From JBDHZK01 sp039811865 (GTDB taxonomy: Bacteria; Actinomycetota; Actinomycetes; Propionibacteriales; Propionibacteriaceae), in contig JBDHZK010000028.1 of assembly GCA_039811865.1 (NCBI GenBank), forward strand, positions 1 through 23,322: a stretch of 23,322 nt of DNA, in the 5' to 3' direction. Both the position numbers and the translations under genes were made by a program. Shown here one piece after another: positions 6,283-13,782 of this stretch (its first letter is position 1; each line of letters starts with the position of its first letter). The notes beneath the pieces are model-generated. The model made no database searches and was not told where the DNA came from. It worked only from the letters and a program-made list of their open reading frames with translations.

Positions 6283-7059
6283 ATGACCAGACGTGCCAGA
6301 ACACCCCGCGAGTTGATCGCGCCCTGGGCGTTCGGCCTGCTGCTGTTCGCCGGCTGGTGGGCCGTCTCGGCATGGTCGAAAGTGCCCGCTTTCCTGCTGC
6401 CGAGCCCGCTCACGGTCGCTTCCCGCTTCGTCACCGACCTCGCCGGTGGTCAGCTTTGGCCCTACATCTGGACGACGGTCGCTGAGGCCGTCCTCGGCGC
6501 TCTCGCCGGCACCGCGGTGGCGCTGCCGCTGGCTGTTCTCATCCACCGATCCAGGTGGACGTCCGCGGCGGTGCAGCCCTTCTTGGGAGCGACTCAGGCG
6601 ATTCCGGCGATCGCACTGGCGCCGCTGCTGGTGCTCTGGGTCGGCTACGGGCTGGCGCCGATCGTCACGCTGTGCGCGCTGATGGTGTTCTTTCCGATCC
6701 TGATCTCCTCGGTGCTCGGCCTGCGGCAGGTCGACCGCGACCTGATCGCCGCGGCGCGCATCGACGGTGCCGGATCGTTCGACCTGCTCTTCGAGATCGA
6801 GGCGCCGCTCGCGCTGCCCGCCGTCCTTGCTGGGCTGCGCAATGGGTTCACGCTCTCGGTGACCGGCGCGGTCGTCGGCGAGATGGTCATGGGCGGGCAG
6901 GGCGTCGGCACCGTCCTGACCGTTCAGCGCGATTCCGTGGACACCGCCGGAATGTTCGCCTCCATCGCCATCTTGTGCCTGATCGCGTCCGCGGCCTATG
7001 GCCTGATCCTGGCCTGGGAACGCCGCTCCCGAATCGTCGACTCCGTTATCGGTAACTGA
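6283..7059 (+). CDS. ribX: ABC transporter permease, riboflavin uptake (RibX-like)
   Basis: The protein has 258 residues. The ATG at 6283 lies 5 nt after GGAGG; the longer frame from 6190 is rejected because it starts inside the riboswitch. It is a BPD_transp_1-type inner-membrane permease of the SsuC/TauC/ThiX group with about six helices. The cytoplasmic EAA loop lies near the middle (DRDLIAAARIDGAGSFDLLFEIEAP, split here by helix turns) with the usual Gly-x-Gly after the Ala-Ala pair. RibXY systems pair such a permease with an NMT1/THI5-type binding protein and are found under FMN riboswitches, which fits exactly here. It is followed after 13 nt by the binding-protein gene. The substrate assignment rests on the riboswitch; without it thiamine precursors or sulfonates would be equally likely. 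Confidence 0.85.
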   Translation: MTRRARTPRELIAPWAFGLLLFAGWWAVSAWSKVPAFLLPSPLTVASRFVTDLAGGQLWPYIWTTVAEAVLGALAGTAVALPLAVLIHRSRWTSAAVQPFLGATQAIPAIALAPLLVLWVGYGLAPIVTLCALMVFFPILISSVLGLRQVDRDLIAAARIDGAGSFDLLFEIEAPLALPAVLAGLRNGFTLSVTGAVVGEMVMGGQGVGTVLTVQRDSVDTAGMFASIAILCLIASAAYGLILAWERRSRIVDSVIGN

Positions 7060-7072
7060 AAGGAACCCTGAA

Positions 7073-8086
7073 ATGCGTCCACCGAGAAGCGCGCTCGCCG
7101 CCCTGGTGGCGCTGGCCGCCCTCCTGCTCGTCGGGTGCCAGCAGCCCAGCACTCCGTCCGCCACCCCCGAGGCCGCCGCGACCAAGGTGACCGTCGGCCT
7201 CACCTACATCCCGAACATCCAGTTCAGCCCCTGGTACGTGGCCACCGACAAGGGGCTGATCGACCCGTCGGTTGCCGTCACGCTGCGCCACCACGGTCAG
7301 TCCGAGGGCTTGTTCAACGCCCTCGTGGCGGGTCAGGAGAACTTCATCATCGCCGGCGGTGACGAGCTCATGCAGGCCCGCGCGGCGGGCATGGACCTGG
7401 TGGCGATCGCCAGCTACTACCGGACCTACCCCGTGGAACTGATCGTCAAGGACTCGTCGGCGATCAAGTCGCTGGCCGACCTGAAGGGCAAGAAGATCGG
7501 CCTGCCCGGCAAGTACGGCGAGAGCTGGTTCGGGCTCAAGGTCGCGCTCGCGAACGCGAACCTCAGCGAGTCCGACGTCCAGATCGTCGAGATCGGCTAC
7601 ACCCAGCAGGCGGCCTTGGCGACCGACAAGGTGGACGCCGTGGTCGGGTACGCCAACAACGAGGCGGTGCAGTTCGCCCTGGCGGGGATTCCCGTCCGCG
7701 GGATCGGAATCGACCCCGCCGGCGCGCCGCCGCTGGTCTCCATCTCGCTGATCTCCACGCGCGCATACCTCGACTCGCACCCGGACGTGGCCAAGAAGGT
7801 CGTGTCCGGGTTGAAGGCCGGGATCGAGGCGGTCGCGAAGAACCCTGACGAAGCCATCACCATTTCGGCAAAGCAGGTTCCGACCCTGAACACCGATGCT
7901 GCCAAGGCCGCGGCCAAGGCGACCCTGACCGCCACCATCAAACTGATGACCAAGCCGGACGGCGCGGTCGACCTCAAGCTGGACGCCGCGCAGTGGGCCG
8001 CCATGGCCACCTTCATGAAGGCGAAGGGCCTGGTCGCGACGCAGGTCGATCCGACCAAGGCGATGAGCACGGCCTACGTTTCCTGA
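7073..8086 (+). CDS. ribY: Riboflavin-binding lipoprotein of ABC importer (RibY-like)
   Basis: The protein has 337 residues, with AAAGGAA upstream of the ATG. The lipoprotein signal ends in lipobox LVGC (C22), followed by a Pro/Thr/Ala spacer. The mature part is an NMT1/THI5-like type-2 periplasmic-binding fold: VGLTYIPNIQFSPWYVATDKGL (about 42-63; early strand and first ligand-contact region), an internal hinge near DLKGKKIGLPG (about 138-148), and VDAVVGYANNEAVQF (about 187-201) in the second lobe. It captures substrate outside the membrane and delivers it to the permease encoded just upstream. It is the last gene of the operon: a hairpin follows and the next gene is convergent, so the ATP-hydrolysing subunit must come from elsewhere. 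Confidence 0.87.
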   Translation: MRPPRSALAALVALAALLLVGCQQPSTPSATPEAAATKVTVGLTYIPNIQFSPWYVATDKGLIDPSVAVTLRHHGQSEGLFNALVAGQENFIIAGGDELMQARAAGMDLVAIASYYRTYPVELIVKDSSAIKSLADLKGKKIGLPGKYGESWFGLKVALANANLSESDVQIVEIGYTQQAALATDKVDAVVGYANNEAVQFALAGIPVRGIGIDPAGAPPLVSISLISTRAYLDSHPDVAKKVVSGLKAGIEAVAKNPDEAITISAKQVPTLNTDAAKAAAKATLTATIKLMTKPDGAVDLKLDAAQWAAMATFMKAKGLVATQVDPTKAMSTAYVS

Positions 8087-8097
8087 CCCGAGGTGGT

Positions 8098-8123
8098 CGG
8101 CTCCGCGGTGGCGCGCGGAGGCC
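8098..8123. terminator. Hairpin between convergent operons
   Basis: Perfect 7-bp stem CTCCGCG/CGCGGAG (8101-8107 with 8114-8120) with a 6-nt loop, extended by CGG/CCG across one bulged G. It lies in the 62-bp gap between the riboflavin operon and the convergent PQQ-type gene, and could end transcription from either side. No U-tract. Confidence 0.5.
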
Positions 8124-8148
8124 GGCCCCCTGCTGAGTTGTGGGCCGC

Positions 8149-9747
8149 TCAGCGCAGCATGATCACTTGGTCTTGTTGCCGGACGATCAGCCCGGCCGGG
8201 CTCTCCAGCAGGGCGTTCACCAGGCTGGGCTGGATGGGGGTGCGCCACGCGAGGACGCCGGTTGCGACGGCGTAAGCACTCAGGTTGGAGCCGCCCGTGG
8301 CGTCCTGCAGGATCGCATGGGTGCCATCGCACCGGACGTTGGTCTGCAGGCTCGGGTCGGCGGTGAAGGGGACCGCCCAAAGCGTGCGCCCGGTGCCTGG
8401 GTCCAGGGCGCCGAACCGGCCCGTCCGGGCGTTTCGAGCGATCAGAGCGCCTTGGCAGAAGGCGTTTGCGTCGTCGAAGTCGGCGTTGCGCCAAAGCTCC
8501 TGCCCAGACCGGTCGTAGGCCACGATCTGGTGCTGCGGGGCACTGGTGGCCAGCATGATCGGAAGTTGGTCGGGTGAATGGTCGAAGGTCGAGATGTAGT
8601 CGAAGGCGCCCGGCCCGCTGGCCAGCACCGAGCCGTTCTGATTCAGGACGCGGGTCTGCAGCCCTTGCCCGCCGGTGGTGGTCACCGGCACCACCCCGCC
8701 TGCACGGGGCCGGCCGTCCCCTACGCCAAGGTTGGGAAACGGCTGGCCGGTGTCGGTGCGCAGGACGAACGGCTGGGCGCCCAGTTCGATCGCGTTGGGC
8801 CAAGTGACCGCCACCGGGCCGTCCTCGGTTTGGATCGTGAGCTCCCGGACGTCCCGGCCGGACTTGACCGGGACCGGTCGGGTGACCTTCCAAAGCGATC
8901 TGCCGAGCAGATCGCGGCGCTCGAGCGTGACTGCGACCTTGACGGGGCGATTCAGGTCCTGCGCGGCCACGGCCGGCCACGCGATCGTGTAGACGGAGTC
9001 ACCGCTGACGTTGATCCCGCGAGCGTTTGGGTCGGCCGCTACGGTCTTGACCGCCTTGCCGGAGGCGATGTCGTAGTAGGTGAGGCCGTCGCCGGTCAAG
9101 CACACCAGGTTGGCTCCGGCCGCTCGACCCGCGCAGGTGAAGCGGTCGGTGCCTGCCTGGGTCGTCCAGATCCGGGTCCCCGACTTGGCGTCGAAGGCCG
9201 CCATCGTCCCGGCGGGGCCGTCCGCTCCGGCAGGCTTCGACGCGAACAAGATGACGACTCCGGCGAGCTTGGGGTCGAAGTTTCCCGGAATGACCACGCG
9301 GGCGGTATTGAAATCGGTAGGACCGAACAGATCCCCGAAGGAAACCGACCACGCCTGGCTGGGCGTGGTCTCCATCGGGGGAACCATGCCCCGGCTCCGA
9401 AACCCCGGCGGATCGGCTGGCGGCGACGTCAAGCGGACGACCTGCCGGGGCGGATCGGCCAGCCGCGGGACGGCGACCGTCGCGTCGAAAGCCAACAACA
9501 GGGCCGCCACGGCGCTGAAGATCAGGATCACGGGATCGCGCCACAGCGGGCGAGCGCGGACCGCCGGTGGCGATGTCACCGGAGCTGCGGCTCCTCCAGG
9601 CAGCGCCTGCGTGAGCACCGACGGGCCGCCTTGGGACACGATCGAGCGTGCGGAGGTGGGGCTGCGTTGCACCGTCTGCGCGGGCTGGCCGCACTGCGGG
9701 CAGAAGGCATCCTCCGGCCCCAGCGGAGTTCCGCAGCGTTGGCACAT
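8149..9747 (-). CDS. Zinc-ribbon, single-pass membrane, PQQ-like beta-propeller protein (paralogue 1)
   Basis: The protein has 532 residues. Ribosome site GGAAGG is 7-8 nt before the ATG. The N-terminus is a zinc ribbon with two CxxC knuckles (C2, C5, C16, C19). After a low-complexity linker comes one membrane helix (about 72-94), then an extracytoplasmic region (about 125-532) with PQQ/WD-like propeller repeats, seen as recurring 'G.R.W' or 'TGxxLW' blades such as SGTRIWTTQAG, TGRTLWAVPF and TGVLAWRTP. The zinc ribbon lies on the cytoplasmic side and the propeller outside. No catalytic residues are recognisable and PQQ binding should not be assumed. The gene is a tandem duplicate of the gene at 9891-11462, same strand, 143 bp apart, with a similar leader. 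A minus-strand TAAACT (9773-9778) could be its own -10 element. Confidence 0.82.
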   Translation of the reverse strand: MCQRCGTPLGPEDAFCPQCGQPAQTVQRSPTSARSIVSQGGPSVLTQALPGGAAAPVTSPPAVRARPLWRDPVILIFSAVAALLLAFDATVAVPRLADPPRQVVRLTSPPADPPGFRSRGMVPPMETTPSQAWSVSFGDLFGPTDFNTARVVIPGNFDPKLAGVVILFASKPAGADGPAGTMAAFDAKSGTRIWTTQAGTDRFTCAGRAAGANLVCLTGDGLTYYDIASGKAVKTVAADPNARGINVSGDSVYTIAWPAVAAQDLNRPVKVAVTLERRDLLGRSLWKVTRPVPVKSGRDVRELTIQTEDGPVAVTWPNAIELGAQPFVLRTDTGQPFPNLGVGDGRPRAGGVVPVTTTGGQGLQTRVLNQNGSVLASGPGAFDYISTFDHSPDQLPIMLATSAPQHQIVAYDRSGQELWRNADFDDANAFCQGALIARNARTGRFGALDPGTGRTLWAVPFTADPSLQTNVRCDGTHAILQDATGGSNLSAYAVATGVLAWRTPIQPSLVNALLESPAGLIVRQQDQVIMLR

Positions 9748-9890
9748 TGGACGCCTTCCGAAGGTTGGCCGGAGTTTATCGACGGGCGTAGGTCATCTGG
9801 GTAGGGCGGTGGCCGGCCGGGGGATCGGCGCCGGAGTTACGGGCCCCGTGAGGTTGGGTCCGGGAGCCGGGTGCGCCGCCGGGCGAGTGC

Positions 9891-11462
9891 TCAGCGCAGC
9901 AGCGAGACCCGATCCTGCTGATGGAGGATCAGTCCGGCCGGAGAGCCCATCACCGCATTGACCTGGCTCGGCGCCACGGGGGTTCGCCAGGCCAGGGTGC
10001 CGGTGGCGATGTCATACCCGGCCAGGCTGGAGCCGCCGGTGGCGTCGTGCAAGATGGCGTGCTTTCCGTCACAGCGGACGTTCGTCTGCAGGCTGGGGTC
10101 CGCGGTGTAACGGGCAGACCAAAGGGTTCTTCCGGTGGCGGGGTCCACCGCTCCGAAGAGCCCGGTCCGGGGGTTCCTGGCGATCAGGGCGCCAAGGCAG
10201 TAGGAGTTGGCGTCGTCGAAGTCCGGGTTGTGCCACAGCAGCGTCCCGGAGCGATCGTAGGCGATGAGTTCACGCGGGAGGGTGCCGACGAACAAGACCG
10301 GGAGTTGCGCGGGCGTGTGGTCGTAGGTCGAGATGTGGTCGAACCCGCCGGACGCCTGGGCGAGGAGCCGCCCGTCGGGGTCGAGCACTCTGGTCTGGAG
10401 CCCCTGGCCGGCGGTGGATGTGACCGGGATCACCCCGCCGGGGCGGGGGCGTCCCTCGCCCAGCCCGAGATTCGGAACCATGGCGCCGGTGTCGGGGCGG
10501 ACGACCCATGGGGCCGCGTTCAGCTCGACCGCCCCCGGCCAGGTCACCCCGATGGGCACCTCTTCGGCCTGGATGGTGAGTTGACGGACGTCCCGGCCCG
10601 CCTGCAGCGGGACGTCCCTGGCGACCTGCCACGCCTGAGCACCCGTCGTGTTCAGGCGGCGCAGAGTGGCGTGCGCGACGGTAGGTCGGCCCAGATCCGC
10701 GGCGGGCGGTGGTCGCCAAGACAGGACGTAGATCGCATCGGCCGTGACGCTGATCGCCTGCGCGTCCCGGTCGACGCCGACTTGTCGGGCTGCCGCGCCG
10801 GTGCTCAGGTCGTAGAAAGTCAGGCCGTCCCCGGTCAGGCAGGCGAGCGATCCCCGGACAGCGCGCGGGGCACACGCCAACCGGTCGGTGCCCGCCGGCC
10901 GCCGCCAGACCTGAGTCCCGGTGCGAGCATCGATCGCCACGATGGTTCCGGCGGGACCGCTGGCAGCGGCAGGTTTTGCCGCGTACAAGACGATTGTGTC
11001 GGCCCACCGTGAGTCGAAATTCCCGGGAACCAGGACTCGAGTCGTGTTGAAATCCGTGGCCCCGAAAAGTTCGCCGAATGAGGCCGACCAGGCTTGCGTC
11101 GGGGCCGCCGCCATCTGGGGAACAAGGCCCTTTGGTAGGAAACCAGCCGAATCCGCCGATGGGGGTGAAACGCGAATCACCTGTGTGGGGGCGTTGATCA
11201 ACCGAGGGAATCCGAGGACGGCGTTGAAGGTGAGCAACAGCGCGGACACTGCGCAGATCATGATGACGAGGCCACCCGTCCACGGGCTGCGCGGCGGGGT
11301 TGGCACGGGGTCGACGCGGGTGGAAGCCCTCGCCGAGGGAACGCTCGCCAGCCGGGTCGTTATCTCACCGGCCGGGGAGCGCCGGGTCAGCGCGAAGGTG
11401 GTTCCACACTGCGGGCAAAGGTAATCCTCCGGGCCCAATGGAAAGCCGCAACTTGGGCACAT
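9891..11462 (-). CDS. Zinc-ribbon, single-pass membrane, PQQ-like beta-propeller protein (paralogue 2)
   Basis: The protein has 523 residues. Ribosome site GGAAGGTG is shortly before the ATG. Layout matches its neighbour: zinc ribbon C2, C5, C16, C19, linker, membrane helix about 63-85, propeller region about 115-523 with blades such as TGTQVWRRPAG and TGRTLWSARY. The C-terminal 100 residues are the most alike in the two proteins (shared PSLQTNVRCDG, DATGGS, LAWRTP, SPAGLI), whereas the linkers after the ribbon differ. A minus-strand TACACT at 11490-11495 is a candidate -10 element (start about 20-25 nt before the ATG); the -35 is weak. Role unknown: a membrane-spanning protein with a cytoplasmic metal knuckle and an outer propeller suggests assembly or sensing, not catalysis. 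Confidence 0.82.
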   Translation of the reverse strand: MCPSCGFPLGPEDYLCPQCGTTFALTRRSPAGEITTRLASVPSARASTRVDPVPTPPRSPWTGGLVIMICAVSALLLTFNAVLGFPRLINAPTQVIRVSPPSADSAGFLPKGLVPQMAAAPTQAWSASFGELFGATDFNTTRVLVPGNFDSRWADTIVLYAAKPAAASGPAGTIVAIDARTGTQVWRRPAGTDRLACAPRAVRGSLACLTGDGLTFYDLSTGAAARQVGVDRDAQAISVTADAIYVLSWRPPPAADLGRPTVAHATLRRLNTTGAQAWQVARDVPLQAGRDVRQLTIQAEEVPIGVTWPGAVELNAAPWVVRPDTGAMVPNLGLGEGRPRPGGVIPVTSTAGQGLQTRVLDPDGRLLAQASGGFDHISTYDHTPAQLPVLFVGTLPRELIAYDRSGTLLWHNPDFDDANSYCLGALIARNPRTGLFGAVDPATGRTLWSARYTADPSLQTNVRCDGKHAILHDATGGSSLAGYDIATGTLAWRTPVAPSQVNAVMGSPAGLILHQQDRVSLLR

Positions 11463-11541
11463 CTGACACCTTCCGACCTAGCCGTTCGCAGTGTATCCAG
11501 GAGTGCTGGAGGCCAAGGCGCTGATCTTGCGGCCGGGTGAA

Positions 11542-12402
11542 TCAGATGGCGGACGACTTCCATTCGACGAGTTTCCAGCCGTCCCACGGATTGCCCGTGA
11601 TCGTGACATAGCCGGTGTACCCAAGCGGATCCGGGGGGGTTTGATCGCCGATCGAGACGCGTGCATTGACCCAGTAGAAGATCGTGCCGCTGTGAGAGAC
11701 CAGCAAAGAATTGCGGACGCCGTAGCCGTAGACGTCGGCCAAGGCCTGGTCGACCCGGCCGAAGAATGTCGCGCCGTCCTCCCCGCCGGGGATCCGGGCC
11801 GTCAGGTCGCCCCGCAGCCACTTCGTCGGGGTTTCCAGCATGGCGGCCGCATATTGATCGGCCCGCCTGCCCTCGTAATCCCCGGCGGTGATCTCGGCCA
11901 GCCCGTCCAGTTGCTGCGCGCTCAGTCCGCTCTCGTCGGCGAAAACGGCGGCGGTCTGCTTGGCGCGGGCCAACGGCGAGCAGAACAGCGAGTCGAACTC
12001 GGCGTAATCCAGCGCCTTGGCGGCCGCGCGGGCCTGCTGATTTCCCTTGCTGCCCAGGCCCGATCCCGGGACCTTCGTCGAGATCAGCCCCGCCGCCGCG
12101 TCGCTCGGTTCGGCGTGGCGCAGCAGCGTGATCGTGATGTCGTGCAGGGCACCGGTGGGCCGCCTCGTCGTCGGTGAGGGAACGGACGTCCGGCTCGCCG
12201 CCGTCGATGCGGACGCCGTGGACTCCGGTGGGAACCCGGTCGGCGTGGGCGGCCGGTCGGTCGGCCCGGGCTCGGCCGAGGACGAGGTTGGGCCGGGGCT
12301 CGCGTTCGTCGAGGCGCTCGGCTGGTTGATCGGCGTCCTGGCGCACGCCGTGAACATCACCAGCGACACCAGCAGCAGCCAGCCCAAGATCGGTCTTCTC
12401 AC
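11542..12402 (-). CDS. Histidine-phosphatase-superfamily lipoprotein
   Basis: The protein has 286 residues from the GTG at 12402, which follows GAGGAG by 5 nt. A start at 12591 would add 63 residues without protein-like character and run into the divergent gene, so it is rejected. The short signal ends in lipobox FTAC (C20). A Ser/Thr/Pro linker (about 25-86) separates the lipid anchor from the catalytic domain. The phosphohistidine motif is LRHAEP (R95, H96, E98) and the second active-site His is in VSHSGT (H237); a conserved Arg is near SPLARAKQTA and the phosphate-pocket pattern is complete. This branch-1 phosphatase fold covers phosphoglycerate mutase-like and broad phosphatases; the exported lipoprotein form implies an extracellular phosphoester substrate, not glycolysis. 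It is transcribed away from the glycosyltransferase operon across a 188-bp divergent gap. Confidence 0.85.
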   Translation of the reverse strand: MRRPILGWLLLVSLVMFTACARTPINQPSASTNASPGPTSSSAEPGPTDRPPTPTGFPPESTASASTAASRTSVPSPTTRRPTGALHDITITLLRHAEPSDAAAGLISTKVPGSGLGSKGNQQARAAAKALDYAEFDSLFCSPLARAKQTAAVFADESGLSAQQLDGLAEITAGDYEGRRADQYAAAMLETPTKWLRGDLTARIPGGEDGATFFGRVDQALADVYGYGVRNSLLVSHSGTIFYWVNARVSIGDQTPPDPLGYTGYVTITGNPWDGWKLVEWKSSAI

Positions 12403-12548
12403 CGCGTCTCCTCTCTCGCCGCCCTCAGCATGCCGGACCCGGAGGCCCGCCGGCGGTTGACCGGCGCGCGAGTCGTCCCCTGGCTTGGCGACGCGTTGCG
12501 CAGGGACCGCGCCATCGGGGCGCGGATTCGTCTGGTCGGGGTGCGGCT

Positions 12549-12554
12549 TAGACT
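12549..12554 (+). promoter_or_regulatory. Candidate -10 of the glycosyltransferase operon
   Basis: TAGACT would start transcription about 30 nt before the ATG at 12591. The -35 region is not convincing. It lies in the 188-bp divergent region between the histidine-phosphatase lipoprotein and the GT2 gene. Confidence 0.3.
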
Positions 12555-12590
12555 TGGGGCCGGTCAACCGACTCAACCAGCGGAGTGTCA

Positions 12591-13781
12591 ATGCCCACCC
12601 CTGCCCCCGGCTCGCCCGAGGTCGAGATCGTAATTCCGGTGTACAACGAGCAGGCCGACCTGGAACCCACGATTCGCCGGCTCGACGAGTACTGCGCGAC
12701 GCTGCCGTGGACGTCCAGGATCACGATCGCCGACAACGCCAGCACCGATCAGACCTGGGCGATCGCTCAACGACTGCAGGCGTCCCTGCCGCGCGTGGGC
12801 GCCGTCCATCTGGAGGCAAAGGGCCGCGGCAGGGCGTTGAAGCAGACCTGGCTGGCCTCGCCGGCGCGGGTGGTGACCTACATGGACGTCGACCTGTCCA
12901 CCGACCTGGCGGCGTTCGAACCCATGGTCGCTCCGCTGCTTGCCAGCGAGGCCGATGTCGCGATCGGCTCGCGGCTGAGCCCCGATTCGGACGTTGTCCG
13001 GGGACTGAAGCGGGAGTTCATCTCGCGTTCCTACAACCTGATCCTCAAGGGCGCGCTCGGGGTCACGTTCTCCGATGCCCAATGCGGCTTCAAAGGCATC
13101 CGCACGGACATCGGACGCGAGTTGCTGCCGTTGGTCGAGGACAACAACTGGTTCTTCGACACCGAGCTGCTCGTGCTCGCCGAGCGTTCCGGGCTGCGGA
13201 TCCACGAGGTGGCCGTGCGCTGGGTGGACGACCCCGACAGCCGCGTCGACATCGTCGCGACGGCGATGGAGGATCTGCGGGGCATCCGGCGCATCGGGAA
13301 GTCGATGAGTTCGGCCCGGGTTCCCGTGCTGGACCTGCATCGAAAGTTCGTCGACGACTACGGCGTCCCCGACGGGCCCGTGGCTCGCGGCGGCATGTTC
13401 GGCCAGCTCTGGCGGTTCGGGCTGATCGGCGTGGCTTCGACCTTGGCGCACGCCGGGCTCTTCGTGCTGTTTCGGCTCGTCGTCGGGCCGCAATGGTCGA
13501 ACCTGTTCGCGCTGCTGATCACCGCCGTTGCCAATACCGCGCTGAACCGCCGGCTCACGTTCCGCGTGCAGGGCGGCGACAACCTCGGCAGGCACCACTT
13601 GGGCGGTCTGGTGGTCTTCGCCGTCGGCTTGCTGATCACCAGCGGCTCGCTGTGGATCCTGCACGCGCTCGCGCCCAACCCACCGCGCGGGGTGGAGGTG
13701 CTCGTGTTGGTCCTGGCCAACGCGGTCGCGACCGTGCTGCGGTTCGCGGCTTTGCGCAAAATGATGCACAAGCCGAGCTGA
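12591..13781 (+). CDS. GT2 polyprenyl-phosphate glycosyltransferase fused to GtrA-type membrane domain
   Basis: The protein has 396 residues. The ATG at 12591 is 5 nt after GGAG; an alternative GTG two codons earlier sits inside that ribosome site. The N-terminal GT-A domain (about 10-240) has VIPVYNEQADLE near the start, ADNASTDQTW for nucleotide binding, the metal-binding DVD at 99-101 in YMDVDLSTDL, and GSRL. This matches dolichyl/undecaprenyl-phosphate glucosyl- or mannosyltransferases. The C-terminal part (about 270-395) is a four-helix GtrA domain (LWRFGLIGVAS onward, with ALNRRLTF between helices 2 and 3), the putative flippase for the lipid-linked sugar. So one polypeptide can make and possibly flip the sugar-lipid donor. 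It is followed after one base by the GT-C-like gene, a coupled pair. Confidence 0.88.
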   Translation: MPTPAPGSPEVEIVIPVYNEQADLEPTIRRLDEYCATLPWTSRITIADNASTDQTWAIAQRLQASLPRVGAVHLEAKGRGRALKQTWLASPARVVTYMDVDLSTDLAAFEPMVAPLLASEADVAIGSRLSPDSDVVRGLKREFISRSYNLILKGALGVTFSDAQCGFKGIRTDIGRELLPLVEDNNWFFDTELLVLAERSGLRIHEVAVRWVDDPDSRVDIVATAMEDLRGIRRIGKSMSSARVPVLDLHRKFVDDYGVPDGPVARGGMFGQLWRFGLIGVASTLAHAGLFVLFRLVVGPQWSNLFALLITAVANTALNRRLTFRVQGGDNLGRHHLGGLVVFAVGLLITSGSLWILHALAPNPPRGVEVLVLVLANAVATVLRFAALRKMMHKPS

Positions 13782-13782
13782 G

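Noticed and set aside
12403..12591. 63-residue N-terminal extension of the histidine-phosphatase lipoprotein
   Set aside because: It overlaps the divergent GT2 gene start and is polar and Pro/Arg-rich. The internal GTG at 12402 has an ideal ribosome site and gives a lipoprotein signal.
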